A stretch of 64,000 nt of DNA, from contig CM043942.1 of NCBI GenBank assembly GCA_014529385.2, forward strand, positions 105,391,141-105,455,140. Direction: 5' to 3'. A model generated the notes under the pieces. It made no database searches and had not been told where the DNA came from. It saw only the letters and a list, made by a program, of their open reading frames with translations. Origin of the DNA: Adiantum capillus-veneris. Taxonomy: Eukaryota > Streptophyta > Polypodiopsida > Polypodiales > Pteridaceae. Position numbers and translations under genes: made by a program. The stretch's first letter is position 1; each line of letters begins with the position of its first letter. This document shows positions 41,146 to 53,539 of the stretch, one piece after another.

Positions 41146-42540
41146 ATGGTGACCGCGGAGAGCACGACGGCTTTGAGAGCTTCGAGGCGATAGCTCGCTC
41201 GCTCTCGACGGTGGAGTTCGATCGCGGAGTTTCACGGAGAGAGATTTTAGCTTGAGGAGCATTGTCTTTGGAGCTTAGGAGCTTGGTGTGGTCAAGCTTG
41301 GTCGAGGAGGCGGTTGCGGCTTCCTTGGTGAGAGGAGCTTTTGAGCTCAGTGGAGCTCGTTAGAGAAGTGCTCGGCGGAGGAGAGCTTGACATTCGAGTG
41401 CTTGGATGCTGTTGTGGCAGAGCTCTTGCGTTGGAGCTTGCATTGAGAGGACATTGCATCAGGCAGAGTGGAGCAGGAGCAGGTTCAAGACTGTGTGCAT
41501 CTCGTTTTTGCCATTTTCGGGCTCTAAAACACAGTTTTTTGCATAGCTCCGTCATACAGAGTCAGATCTACATGATCCAGGAGTCTAGGTCAGGGTTTTG
41601 GCACGCTCCAGACACAATGGTGATGTCTATTTGCTGAAATTATGCTTTGAATTACAGAAGGTACAACAGCAGGTTTATTTGTGCACTTTCGGGTCCCAAA
41701 AACACTGTTTTTGATATATCTCACACACACAGAGTATTTTCTGCAGCAACCAGCAAATTCATAGGTGTACACAGGTTTTTGGATATGCATTTGTCCAGAG
41801 AGCCACTCATGCGAGAGTGAGCTATGTTGCCATGGTCTTGGCGGTTTATGTATGCCATATATGGATTTGTGTATTTGTTTATGGCTGAGATTATTTGAGA
41901 TTTGGCTCAATTTATAGAAGAAACTCTGTTGGATTTTATCCAGGTTCTCGCCATAGCTTCTACGTATCCGTAGGTTGCTCTTTGACAGTTTAGTGGTTGA
42001 GTTTACTCCCACTTTGACAGGTGATTTTCAGTCATCATTTGGTTGGAGTTTGGAGTCACTTGTGTATGCCCTTGTGTGCTGTATTTTGTATTGCGCATAG
42101 CGACAGATCTTGCAAGGTTTTGCGAAATGTTGCTATAGTTATCTGGCAGACATTTGGTCATCGATTGAAAGGTATTTTGGCAGCAATCATCACTCACATG
42201 TATGTCATTTGAGGTGCCGTTGAGTGGTACTCCGGCAAGAGCGGGTATGCTCATATGTATGACTTTGTGAGGTGATTCCGGTCGAGTTTATTCCCGGATT
42301 GGCCATTGTGGCATATATTATTGTCTCTTTGAGGTTTACTGTTGAGATTTTGCTCCAGTTACAAAGGAGACTCTGCCAAAATTTTGTCAGATATTTATGC
42401 GCGATTAAGTCATATTGACTTGTGATTTTGTGCAAGGTTTTGCACGGTTATTGGTGCAACTTTGCATCAGGTTTTGAGTCATATTTTGCAGACTTTTGTT
42501 GATGCGATTCGAGCCAGTTTAGGGCTGATTTGGTTGACAT
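41146..42540 (+). other. Long leader of the copia element
   Basis: About 1.4 kb between primer-binding site and ORF, with no long frame. The left part is rich in GAGCTT-type motifs. The region contains recurring variants of TTTTGCGAGG/TTTTGCAAGG and GGTGATTTTC. It may hold packaging signals, but nothing specific can be named. Confidence 0.4.
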
Positions 42541-44430
42541 TTGCTACTCATTGTTGGTTACTCTTTTGCGAGCATTATGGCTGATTTTTCATTTGACTTC
42601 CAGCGTTATGGTCTGACACAGTTTGATGGTGCAGATTTTGTTGCTTGGAAGGAGCATATGCTTGTTGCATTGGCGGATTTGGGGCAGGATAAACCCTTGT
42701 GTGGTTTATCGGCGAAGCCCAAGTCTATGCGTGATGATGATTGGCAGGATCTTGATGAGTTAGCAATGTCTACGATTCGTTTGCATCTGGTTGAGTCTGT
42801 TGACTGGCAGGTCTCGAGGGAGACTACAACTCATGCTTTATGGCAGAGTTTACATGCTATGTACGCGACATCCATGTCTACAGGGGAGTCTAGTACCACT
42901 TCTATGTCTATGGGAGAGATTGGTCCCACACGCAAGTCTCGACGGCATAGAGACTTGACATGTTGGCATTGTGGACATAGAGGGCACATTAGGCGTCGAT
43001 GTTTCAGGCGTTTGAGACAACGAAGGCGACAGATGCGTGATGCAGATTTGGGCACGACAGATGCTAGTGAGATCAGTACGGTGGTTACTGAGTATGCTTG
43101 TGACGGCGATGTCACATTTACATCTAGCTTGTCTTCAGACGATCTTATGTCTACGGATTGCATATCGGATTGCACATTGTCTTCACATTGGTTACTAGAT
43201 TCAGATGCTACTTTCCATGTCACGTCGCATCGTGAGTGGTTTAGCACGTTTTCTAGTGGGAGACTTGGTTCTGTGCACATGGTTGATGGTGCTGTGTATG
43301 ACATTGAGGATACAGAAGACGTATGTTTGTCCTTGCCCAGTGGTATGAGATTTACCCTGCGTCATGTGCGTTATGTGTCAGATTTGAGACGGGATTTGAT
43401 CTCAGTCAGACAGTTACGGGATAGTGGATGTCAGATTTCGCTACGAGAGCGAGATTTTGTGATGCATTTGGGTTCGCTAGTGATTGCGAGAGGTGCCAGG
43501 AGTGGTACAGGTTACCCATTGCATGTGGATCACGCGAGAGACGGTGTTGTCTCTGTGATCATGCAGCCAGGTAGAGAGCGAGAGAGCAGGCGAGTCTCTT
43601 TTGCTCATGGGTTGCAGGGTACTTTGCATGGAGAGCAGAGTAGTGAGCTCGTTGTGCACACAGTTGGGGTACGACTTGAGCAGTCACACAGAGAGGTGAC
43701 AGAGTCAGACATGCATGCTTTGCTAGTGACTGAGAAAAGCAGAGAGTCAGTTGTGCGAGATACTTCTATGCAGGATAGACAGGTAGAGCGATCTTGCTCT
43801 AGTGAGTCACGACAGGAGGACGTTGTGCAAGAGTCTATCCATACGGAGTTAGAGCATGAGAGCTCTAGTGAGTCACAGCAGATTGAGTGGTCATGTTTGC
43901 AGTGGATGATTGCAGAGGAGGCTGAGACGTCAGCGATTATGCAATCATTCCTTTCTATGCTCGACAGTGAGCATGGGGATATAGTTGTGCAGGATATGTC
44001 TTCCAGTAGACACCTAGAGCAGCTGGTTTGCTCTGAGGTTGCACGACAGGTTGATGCGTCTTTTGCGGACAGTCAGGAGATGCATGTGGTTGACACACCT
44101 TGTCAGTCAGAGATGCCTATTGCCAGGGATATATATGTTGATGCATGCTCCGTAGAGCTAGCAGGGCCCGCTAGCATTGCATCGGCATTCGGTGGTCTCA
44201 TGTATGAGATGTTGATCTTGAGACCGGATATCGCAGCTGTAGTGGGAGCATTTGCAGTTGGGATTGTCAGTCGTTTGTTGACTGATGATGGCATAGTGCA
44301 CAAGGGAGATATGCAGGTATTGCGTACATACTTGCAGTACGTGTGCGGTACGTCTGGTGGTGTATGGACTTACACGGGAGCAGGACAGCCGGATGCACAC
44401 GATCACAGCCAGCCAGTGGGCATCGGTTGA
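42541..44430 (+). CDS. Gag-protease protein fused to an RT/RNase H remnant (629 codons)
   Basis: An uninterrupted frame; the likely start is the Met at 42577 (MADFSFDFQRYGLTQFDGAD), which begins a copia Gag domain. A CCHC knuckle (CWHCGHRGHIRRRC) is at about 42958-42999. The protease-like segment has LLDSDATFHVTSHREWF, where D-S-G is expected, so the protease is probably inactive, then HVRYVSDLRRDLISVRQL. A Ser/Glu-rich region follows. The end (GGLMYEMLILRPDIAAVVGA ... YLQYVCGTSGG) matches the boundary of copia RT and RNase H. Integrase and most of RT are absent but the frame is open throughout. The element therefore depends on other copies to move. Confidence 0.8.
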   Translation: MLLIVGYSFASIMADFSFDFQRYGLTQFDGADFVAWKEHMLVALADLGQDKPLCGLSAKPKSMRDDDWQDLDELAMSTIRLHLVESVDWQVSRETTTHALWQSLHAMYATSMSTGESSTTSMSMGEIGPTRKSRRHRDLTCWHCGHRGHIRRRCFRRLRQRRRQMRDADLGTTDASEISTVVTEYACDGDVTFTSSLSSDDLMSTDCISDCTLSSHWLLDSDATFHVTSHREWFSTFSSGRLGSVHMVDGAVYDIEDTEDVCLSLPSGMRFTLRHVRYVSDLRRDLISVRQLRDSGCQISLRERDFVMHLGSLVIARGARSGTGYPLHVDHARDGVVSVIMQPGRERESRRVSFAHGLQGTLHGEQSSELVVHTVGVRLEQSHREVTESDMHALLVTEKSRESVVRDTSMQDRQVERSCSSESRQEDVVQESIHTELEHESSSESQQIEWSCLQWMIAEEAETSAIMQSFLSMLDSEHGDIVVQDMSSSRHLEQLVCSEVARQVDASFADSQEMHVVDTPCQSEMPIARDIYVDACSVELAGPASIASAFGGLMYEMLILRPDIAAVVGAFAVGIVSRLLTDDGIVHKGDMQVLRTYLQYVCGTSGGVWTYTGAGQPDAHDHSQPVGIG

Positions 44431-44495
44431 GAGCGGTTTTCTCTCACCTTTTGTAGTCTTTAGACTAGGTTCTCTTGCTTAAAGGCACAGTCGCC

Positions 44496-44509
44496 TTTAA
44501 GTGGGAGGT
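44496..44509 (+). other. Polypurine tract of the copia element
   Basis: TTTAAGTGGGAGGT directly precedes the 3' LTR, as expected for the primer of plus-strand synthesis. Confidence 0.7.
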
Positions 44510-44700
44510 TGTTGGGGTATAGGCGTATGTGCCTTGCCCGGCCGCCCTGAGTCTGGGCGCCCACTGACTTGTATACCTTATACATAGCATAAGTGTATAG
44601 GGGGCTGCCACTCTTTGAGTCTCCCCACCCATATCTGTGTGTCATGTGTCTCCTTCTCTCTCTCTCACTCTCCGTCTATGGTGCTCCCCGATCCCCTTCA
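44510..44700 (+). repeat. 3' LTR of the non-autonomous copia element (191 bp)
   Basis: Same ends as the 5' LTR (TGTTGGGG ... CCCCTTCA). The (CT)n tract is only about 16 bases and is interrupted (TCTCTCACTCTCC). It is followed by the target-site duplication AGCTA. Confidence 0.9.
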
Positions 44701-44879
44701 AGCTACATTCTAAGAGGGAATCTTCCCTTAGTCTTGGATCTACTCACATGCCTCACACACAATTATTTCCTTGCATCAACCTATATAATGATTCTCCCCG
44801 TTGTATTCTTTTTTAAATGCTATCAATGCAACCAATTTCCTACATTATGTACTATCAGTCTCTTGGTTAATCATGTGTT

Positions 44880-45172
44880 GATGTGTATAACTACACTTTT
44901 TTAATCTAGAGACTATACATAGTCTTTTGTAGCAAGCTCTATAATGAAGTATTATGATGAATGTGCTACTCATATGCAAGCCTAGCTTATTTTTTAGATT
45001 AAGCTCTATAATGTAGTATTGTAATGAATGTGCTAATTTGTGCGACCCTAATTTCCAACATGGTCTTTTTTTAATCTAGAGACTACAAATAGTATTTTGT
45101 AGATTAACCTCTATAATGCATATGAATGTGCTAATCAAGTGCAACCTAATTTCCAACATGGTATCAAAGACC
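44880..45172 (+). repeat. Copia LTR end with internal duplication and primer site
   Basis: TGGTATCAAAGACC at 45159-45172 follows CTAATTTCCAACA, the layout of an LTR end and primer-binding site. Upstream, TTAATCTAGAGACTA ... GCTCTATAATG is present in two or three diverged copies about 70-170 bp apart. Nothing recognisable as gag follows. Confidence 0.45.
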
Positions 45173-45491
45173 TATGTGTGGTCATTCAACTATCAATCCA
45201 GTTAGTTAACTCGGCTAGTGCTTGGAGGCGACCATACTTGAGTATGGAGTCTCAATACACACAGTGCAACAAGTGCTCGATCTACCTCACCCTAACTACA
45301 AAATCATGAAGAGTGTATCTATGGCAAAGATACCTCTTCTCATCCTACTCATTACTGAACCAATCCTACTCAATCTACAATCTACAATCAACAAAGCAAT
45401 CATTGGTTCTCAACAACCAAGCATGGAATGCACAAAGAAGCACATGCACACACTCAAGAGAGCGTAAATACAAGCATGAGAGAGATCACTT

Positions 45492-45493
<2 letters not shown>

Positions 45494-45551
<58 letters not shown>
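45494..45551 (+). repeat. (CA)n microsatellite
   Basis: About 58 bases of uninterrupted AC dinucleotides. Confidence 0.95.
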
Positions 45552-45554
<3 letters not shown>

Positions 45555-45660
45555 TTGGCATTTTACTTTGCTATGATTGCTTCATTCGACTACAATCTTC
45601 TTGCTACCATTGCATGTTTTTTTTGTAAAGGAGCACACAATCTTCCATCTTCTTACTTTT

Positions 45661-46115
45661 CTAGTACCTGCTTTAGCTTGCTAACCTTAAGTTGTTTATA
45701 ATAGTTGGCTTATACTATGCATGATGGAGCTGGTGGTTATACTATCTTGTGGGAGATTACCATAAGTATTTACCTTACACTTTCCTCAATGGGTGAATCG
45801 AACTTTTGCTAGTACCCGCTTTAGCTTGCTAACCTTAAGTTGTTTATAATGGTTGGCTTATACTATGCATGATAGAGCTTATGGTTATACTATCTTATGG
45901 GTGATTACCATAAGTATTTACCTTGAACTTTCGTCAATGGGTGAATCGAGCTTATACTATGCATTATGGAGCTGATGTGTATATTACCTTGTGGGTGATT
46001 ACCATAAGTATTTACCTTTCACTTTCCTCAATGGGTGAATCAAGCTTATACTGTGCATTATGGATCTGATGATTATACAGTCTTATGTGTGATTACTCCA
46101 CTTGGGATTTGGTGG
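45661..46115 (+). repeat. Tandem repeat with a unit of about 94 bp
   Basis: GCTTATACTATGCATGATGG-type starts recur at about 45709, 45857, 45951 and 46044, each followed by TATACTATCTTGTGGG, GATTACCATAAGTATTTACC and TTTCCTCAATGGGTGAATC. The first two units carry an extra 54 bp (CTAGTACC[C/T]GCTTTAGCTTG...), giving a 148-bp period there. It is not protein coding. Confidence 0.8.
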
Positions 46116-46903
46116 TGTGGGAGGTTCCTACACGTTTTTGTCATTATAATAATTAGTTCACCTAGAAATCCCTACACTGAGGCCTTAGTACCGATTCATA
46201 TGATCTTTGTCTGTGTTGGCTCTCATCTCTAGACCTTGACTACTAGTGATTACTCCTTCCTATGAGGTGTTTTTCCTTGGGAAACCTTTGTACTCTCTAA
46301 GTGGCACTACCATCAACGAACTGTAAGGGGCACAAGTAAATGGATTACTCCCCTTAAATAAAAAAGATGATGGGTCACTTAGGTGATGGTAACTTTAATG
46401 TGGCATGCATTTTCCTCTCCTTGGATCCTTGACTTGCATATTTCGTGTTTCCTATTTATATGGATCTGCTACTCGCAGATTCGTGATCATGTCTCTGTTG
46501 GATTCTAACTTGTGTTGCCTATTCCTATATGGTGTTTCCACATCACTCTTAAAGTACCCAAATGTCTCCCTTTCCCTCTAATGGGCTGACATGCTCAACC
46601 TCCAAGTGCTTCTATTTCCCCTCCTCCTCCTAATAACAATAGTACTACACTGGCCGAGACTTAGCTTGATGAATGGTACTACACAGGCTCTTTCTTCTCT
46701 ATTCAAGGTATGGCAATGACTATTATCTCTTTGATCGGGTTCTTGCCTTTATTTGCATTAAACCACCTTTGTAAGGATGTTAAGCATCCACATGTTTTTC
46801 TCATGGTGATGAATATGTATACAAAGAACACTTATACATGTGCTTGCCTTGACCATGCAATGTTAGACCTTTGTTTCTTACATTTGGGGCTTGATTGCCT
46901 ATG

Positions 46904-46957
<54 letters not shown>

Positions 46958-49690
46958 GACACAGACACACACACACACACACACATTAGTACTTATCTTT
47001 TTGTTTATTTCCTAAAACAACTATACTACCCCTTACTTCTATCATCTTTGGCTATAGCTTAAAAATAATGCCTATTTTGGGGCTACATTGGGTGGGATGG
47101 AACCCCTAATGGGTTATGATGCCAAAACCACAAACGTGGGTAGTTTTTTTAGCTTGTAGCTATTAACTTGTCTTAACTTTACTCTACAACTATGCCTCAC
47201 TTACCCCGCTGTGCTAATGGCATGCGGGCTGCTCTGCTCTACAAAACCGGACCTCATCAAAGGCGGCTGCATTTTGTTTCCCCAATAGGAACGGCACCTG
47301 GCCTACTCAATGCTTGGTATGATGTGGATACTTCTCACTACACACCATGAGTGGTCGTGATCTACCTTCTTCTATTTAAAGAGGTGAGGGCGCATTCTGC
47401 CTCTCACTTAGCCTTGTGTGTGTTTTATTTACGTAAACCTAAAAGTGTGGACTGTTTGTATTCACTCTCTGTTGTGCCGATTATAGAGCTTGTAACGCAA
47501 CCTACACAGGTCGGTTACTGTATACTGGGCTTGGTAATTTGGTTTTCTCTCCTTTGTGCAAATTGGTCTAAAGGTGATATAAGCACCCATGCTTACATGT
47601 AGGTATATCTTGTGGCTTATCCTGGCGAGGCCCACTGTGTGGGTGGCTAAGCTTGACAGTGTGTGGCATTAAATGGTTGAATGGTATAACACTTGGTATG
47701 GTTAGGCTATGCTTTATTGATCCCGCTATTGTTTTTGGGTCTAAGAGCTTTGCTTAAACAATTCACTGTTTTTAAAAAAAATTATGTGGCACCTTAGGTA
47801 TTGGGGGTATGGGATATTTGTTGATTGGTTTGCTTTACAAAGGATGCCGCCTGGCCTATTAAAACATTACTCTAGTGATTCATAAAGTAATGAGATATCC
47901 TACCGCAAACGCATACTGCTCATTAAAAAATGGGGGATGGGGGGTTTTGCCTCCAAAGCATATTGTTTTGGATTTTTTGATGGTACTAGTTGTCTACATA
48001 GTGTTGTTTCCTCTGACATGATAAAGGTTACGTAGAGGCGTGTTAAACTGACTCTCCCAAAATTGAGTACCATATCAGGAAGTTTTTATGGCTAATAGTC
48101 ATGGTGGTAAAATTGTATTACTCCTTGGTTTATTATATTAAGGACCCATGTGTTAACGATTTTTTGATAAAACCTGCTTTATGTCGGCAACTATGGCGCA
48201 TTATGATGCTTGTTATTACTGTGTTTCTGATAGAACTCTGCCAATAAATCTCTACACTGCCTATATACGTTGTTTTGATCGGGTGTTACATTACACCTTC
48301 TGACATTCACAAGTTAGGGTATAGTCAATGAGACTAGCCCCAAAGGGCGACTGTTCTTTATACTTCATGTTTCGACCGTCAATCTGGTTGATACCGTGTT
48401 TATATTAGGGGGGTGGCCACTTTGTATGCTAATCAATAAGGCACAAGAATATTTTAAAACTAAGAGGGATTAAATTAGTGTATTTTTTCTTCTCATTTGG
48501 CATACAAGCTAAGGTAGCTTGGATTCCATAAACCTAATGGGCATTTATTATTCAAAATTTTTCCTGGTAATAGAGGCGAGTTTGATACTCTTAAACTATT
48601 CATGGAATTTTCTAGATATCTAAAGTTTTTTTGTTTTGGCTACTTTATGGCTTGGCATATACTTAAAAAGCAAGAGGAAGTGGAGCTTGACAAATCTGGC
48701 AAAGTAATACTCAAATGACTGATGAGTTGTTATAGGGGTTAAGACACTTAAATTAGAGAGGGTAGTGTCCTTCTGATCAGAATAATATGTATGCTATTAT
48801 GATGATGAGGATAATTAGAAATATAATTTTTGGGATAATAAACGTTTTTACATAAAATTAGGAATATATGAGCACTTTGGATAGTGGTTTTAAGTTAAAA
48901 AAGCTGTAAGATGGACATAGATAACAACTGGTATAGTCCATTGATATCTGTAAAACACATTTAAGGCTAACATATGTGTTGTCGTTTGGATGGATGCAGG
49001 TAAGGAGTCTATCTTATCTTGGAAGTTTTTTTGGCTTAAAGCAATTGTCTACACATGATTACACTTACGCCTACTGTTGGGGAAGTACTTCTGATATATG
49101 TATACTGGAATGAGGCTTCATTATTTTAAGCTTTGTACAAAGATAATTCTAAGACTGAGTTGTTTTTGTACTTATCGTTACTCTCTCTCAAGCCAGTTGT
49201 CTTTTGAATGTAAATGTTCATTATGTCTTATTATTTAAGTTAAAAGAGCTACACACACGTCCTATACATAAGGTTTTTCCATTATCTTTGGCTAAACCAA
49301 TTGGCTTTAGAAACTAGTTTTGAATCTTAGTTCTAAGTTGGACCCACAATCTATAAGTGTTACGCGGTCCCTCATAGACTAATTTTTTGGTTACCTACTC
49401 ACGGCTATTGTAGTCTTTAACTTGGTCGGTTTAAGGATCGCATGCCCAATCCACAAGACTAATTATATTTAGGTTTATATATTTCCTTTCAAGCTCACAA
49501 ACACTTTAGAATGAAAGCTCGCATGAGAGTTAAATACAACCAAGAGAATCATACAAAGATTCTAGAGCAAATTTAGTTTTACCTAAAAGACCATACTCCA
49601 AAAAATGCCTTAGCAGTTAGAACTCGACCTTTCTTGGCAAGAAAGGCCAAATGTTGTGTTACTTACTACCATAAGTAGTTATAGCCTTAC
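46116..49690. other. Intergenic DNA without recognised gene
   Basis: A (TC)n(AC)n compound microsatellite lies at 46903-46984. The rest has no recognisable coding, RNA or transposon signal. Confidence 0.4.
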
Positions 49691-49705
49691 TAACAATTTT
49701 GTATA

Positions 49706-50957
49706 TTGCAGATTCTTGCTCTCTCACAAGGCTTGGAATTATCTTTTGAACCCCTCTATGTGGCAACATCTCTTGTCCTCATATGTATTGGTAGCATAGA
49801 TGCTTCTCAACTAATATACGATTCAGCTCTTAGCATAGACAAAAAGCTATCTATCTTGCACATGTTATCTTTTAATGATTGGGTCAAGATTTTGGCTACC
49901 TTGGACAAGGATTCCAAAGATGGTGTTAGTATGATCTCCCAATACATAGCCCATCTACCTATACTCTCTGTACAATATCAACAAGAGCTTGCCCTTTTTT
50001 CCTCTTCTGGGGCTGAACTGTCTAGCTTGTTGAAAAAACTATGCGGCCTCAATCCTTCTTTTATCAGTACCCCGGCTACTCCAACTATCTCTCAAACAGG
50101 TGGTATCTTTTGTAGAGATAGTGCGGCTCTTGAGGCCGTCAAAGAATTTCAAAGTAATCTTTGCTCCCTCAATGACTCTAACCTTTTAAAAATGGTACCA
50201 AAAATTTCCAAGGTTTTCCCTTTCCTATTGGTTAGGCAAATTGAAATTTAATATTTTGGGGTGGACCATGAGCTCTGGGTCCTACCTAACAAAGCTTTTT
50301 TAGCATCTATTCTTAGTGAAATCTGGGTGTACTTAGCTAATCTGCCTGCCTCTCCGTTGAGGACTGCAGAATCAAAATTTTAAAAGGAGGTCAGTTCTTA
50401 GACAAAGGGAACTCATAAAGGCCCCCTTCAACCTCAACCTCATCGACCATTCCAAATGTCATTCCAATACATGCCTCTATATTCGAACAAAGGGGAACAT
50501 GGAGTTTGCCAAAAGTAGCCTAGATTTGTACACAAAATCTATCTGGAATATTTTTTGACCCTATGTTAAATGTGCTTGCAAGTTTCTTCACCCTAAAGCT
50601 TCATGTGAATCCAACATCATGGAGTTTGATCATGCCATTTGGTTTATCCTCAATCATCTGGACCTACTCTTCCCCAAAAAATCGATGGACTTTCCTCTCT
50701 GCCTTATTTGTTCTTGGTTAGGCAGCCAAGCTAAACAAGTAGTAATCGCTCAAATTGCTTTCAACATCTTTCGTGGGCTAATGCTGGATATCCTAAAGGA
50801 ACTAAAGTCTGATGAACCTGGGATTTATCTAATCACGTATGCTAACTACAAAGGAGTAAAGATTATCACTGTTTTACTCAAGCCTTGTATTGAAGATGAT
50901 GACTCCCCCTCACTAAAAAGACCTAATTCTCTTGCTACCCCCAACTCTTTTACTTAA
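49706..50957 (+). pseudogene. Unrecognised coding-like sequence (two ORFs)
   Basis: A 181-codon frame (49706-50251) is followed, after a gap with stops, by a 112-codon frame (50619-50957). Both have normal amino-acid composition, including DWVKILATLDKDSKDGVSMI and IYLITYANYKGVKIITVLL. About 50 bp farther, a frame reads SYTRGRGRNTPIRHL, an Arg/Gly tail that could be nucleic-acid binding. I do not recognise the family. It may be a decayed retroelement Gag or a broken host gene. Confidence 0.35.
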
Positions 50958-51424
50958 TTTTTTACTCTTAGCTCTTCCTCTAATAGAGGAAAATCTTGTA
51001 GCTACACTAGAGGAAGAGGCAGAAACACCCCAATCAGGCACCTTCTTGACTTATAATCATTGATGAATATGCAGGTTGTTGTGAGCCCATGTGGAAGGGG
51101 GTACTCAAAAAACAAAAAAACTTCTTGCAAAGATTACATTTACGAACACTATCTCTTTCAGAATGAGCTTCTCGATTGGATAGACACTTTTTTGTGAGTG
51201 TTTTGACTTACTTTTTGGAAACCACAAATTACTTGATAATGTACTTATTGGCTGGAAGTATCAACAACCTATTAAAAATTTGGTCTACAGTAATGATTTT
51301 CTTTGACACAACTCCATTCCCGAATGTGTCTGTAACAAGTTTATCACATTTTGCAAAGACTTTGATACATATGGTATGCATGTTTGTACTTGTGATCTTA
51401 GATGTTATCATATACATGTGGTAG

Positions 51425-51630
51425 TGATGTGTGTGAACACACTAGGACCACCGGGGCATTTTTTCCCTCTTTGGGAGGTTTTTTTTCCCCAAGCATTGTA
51501 TATATGCCCATCACTCTTGGGCTATCTATCTTTTCATTGCACACTAAGTAATACACTCTCTATTGTGTGCCTTGAGCTTCCTTCATCTTCTCCAAGTTGT
51601 GTGTGTTTCCTTGCAACCCTAATTCCAACA
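51425..51630 (+). repeat. 5' LTR of a truncated copia element
   Basis: The right end (CCCTAATTCCAACA) is followed by ATTGGTATCAGAGC (51631-51644), a tRNA-Met primer-binding site. A TATA-like TGTATATATGCCC lies near 51498. The left end is uncertain and no 3' LTR was found. Confidence 0.6.
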
Positions 51631-51989
51631 ATTGGTATCAGAGCAGCTTGCATCCTCTCGGGCTTAGCCGCCAACAGCTCCAGTACGTGCCTGCTCACTT
51701 TCTCCAATACAAGTGAGCTATTACAAGCTTTCGCAGGTCCACAAAAATTTCAGGATAGCTTGAAGAGCTTAGTCTACTCAGATTTTTGATTCGGGGCTTA
51801 TTTCGGCCTCCGCTTCCACTACTGGCAGGTCTACACATGCAATTTCGTCATTTAGTACAAAATTTCTATCAGTGCCATTTTTTGCATAACAGGTCCCACA
51901 CAGTCTATCACGGGTTGTGCTATATAGCACGTGTTGGTATCACTCAATTTCTCCTCATTTTGGGCAGTTTTCACATCAAGTTTCATAAT

Positions 51990-52880
51990 TGACAACAACA
52001 CAGATGTGTTCAAGATGTTTGTTGTTGCTGAGGACAGATTGGATGGGGACAATTACCCTATGTGGGCTTACATGATGCAACATGTTCTTGTGGATCAAAG
52101 GGCATCTGGAATATTGTGCAGGGCATTGATGTACATCCTGCTCCTGAGGATGTAGGCGATATTGAGGATGTTGCAGGTCTTGCTGCAAGGATTGCTGTTG
52201 TTAGAGTTGTTTTGCCTACGAGAGAACAAGCTCGTTGTTGGGATGTAAAGGATGCATAGGCTCATGTGTTGATTGTGTTGTCTGTAAAGTGCACCATTAC
52301 TCCTCACATTCGTTCAACGAAATGTGCAAAACAGGCTTGGGATATTCTAACAGGTCTTTATGCAAGCCGCAATGAGGCTAAAATTGCTTTGGTGCGTAAA
52401 GAGTTGGAATCGAAGATTATGCATGAGGAAGATGATATGGACACTTTCCTTGATGGTGTCAAGGATATCAATGAGCAACTTATTTCTGTAGGTGGTCATT
52501 TCAGACAGTTCCCTTGTGCAGACTGTTCTTGATGCCTTACCATATTCTTACCAGACTTTTGCTAGTACTTGAAAACTTATGACCCAAGGAAATCCTGAAG
52601 TTGTCAAGTTTGATGCATTATACACATTGATGTTGCAAAGGTCGCTTTCCAAAAAAAAATATGACTAGAAAGTGTGCAGTTGAACAAGCTTTTATTGCTG
52701 CTCAAGGAAAGGGTGGTAACAGCAATGCATCCACTTCTTATGATTCTTATGCGAGTGGAAAATCATATGTTCCTAATGCTTCTGCTGGCAGCAATTGGTC
52801 TGGAAATTTTGGTGATAAGGGAAAAAGAAGATGCGTTGTCATTATTGTAAAGCAAATGATCACTTGATCAAGTAGTGTCC
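51990..52880 (+). pseudogene. Copia gag
   Basis: VAEDRLDGDNYPMWAYMMQH, then KQAWDILTGLYASRNEAKIA and RKELESKIMHEEDDMDTFLD match the copia Gag (UBN2-type) domain. A CHYCKANDHLIK-x-CPK zinc knuckle follows near 52840, with a stop inside it. Frameshifts near 52100 and 52255 break the frame. Confidence 0.8.
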
Positions 52881-52884
52881 TAAG

Positions 52885-53532
52885 TTGAAGGTCAAAGAGG
52901 CTAAGAAGAAAGAGGATGGTTCCACTGCAAACACTGGTTCCACTACAAATGCAACCATTGTTGAGTCTTTTGTGAAAGCAGACTGTGATGCTGATGTTGA
53001 TGCAGAATGGGCTTTTAGTGCAGAGTGCACTTACAATCTTGTTGTCCATGATGCATGCATGTCAGTTGCTGCAGATTCACATGTGTGGTATTTCAACAGT
53101 GGTTCTACAAAGCACATTACCTTACATCATGAATTGTTCACCTCTCTCGAGTCTTTCCCTCATGGGAATTCAGTCACTTGTGCCAACAATGCCTCTTATC
53201 CGGTTCAGGGAGTTGGAAAGATTGTGCTTACTGCTGCAAATGGTAGTTCTTTCATACTTGTTGATGCACTTTATGTACCTGGGATCAAGAAGAATCTCTT
53301 GTCTATATCTGCACTTGCTAGACTTGGACTTGTAGTCAAGTTTGTGGATGACAGATTTACAATACATGATCTTAGTTTTGGTGTGATGAAATTGTTGCAT
53401 TTGGCATATTATGCTGTGGGCTGTATAAGCTCACTTTGTATGACAAGTGTGGGTAGAATTTTGCAGATGCAGTTGCAGATTCAAGGGCTATTTCAGATGC
53501 AAAACTTTGGCAGGCACGTTTTGGTCATCTGA
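52885..53532 (+). pseudogene. Copia protease and gag-pre-integrase region
   Basis: WYFNSGSTKHITLHHELFTS replaces the expected D-S-G-A/S with N-S-G, so the protease lacks its catalytic Asp. DALYVPGIKKNLLSISALAR is the usual following block. The frame is open for 215 codons. Confidence 0.8.
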
Positions 53533-53539
53533 ATTTTGC

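Noticed and set aside
40949-41255. Ser-Leu or Arg-Glu repeat ORFs on both strands
   Set aside because: They are reading frames through the (CT)n tract of the copia LTR.
45494-45551. (CA)n tract, and direct short repeats in the chromovirus spacer (GACATCAC units), as a possible CRISPR-like array
   Set aside because: Units are irregular and lack unique spacers; the window is eukaryotic nuclear DNA.
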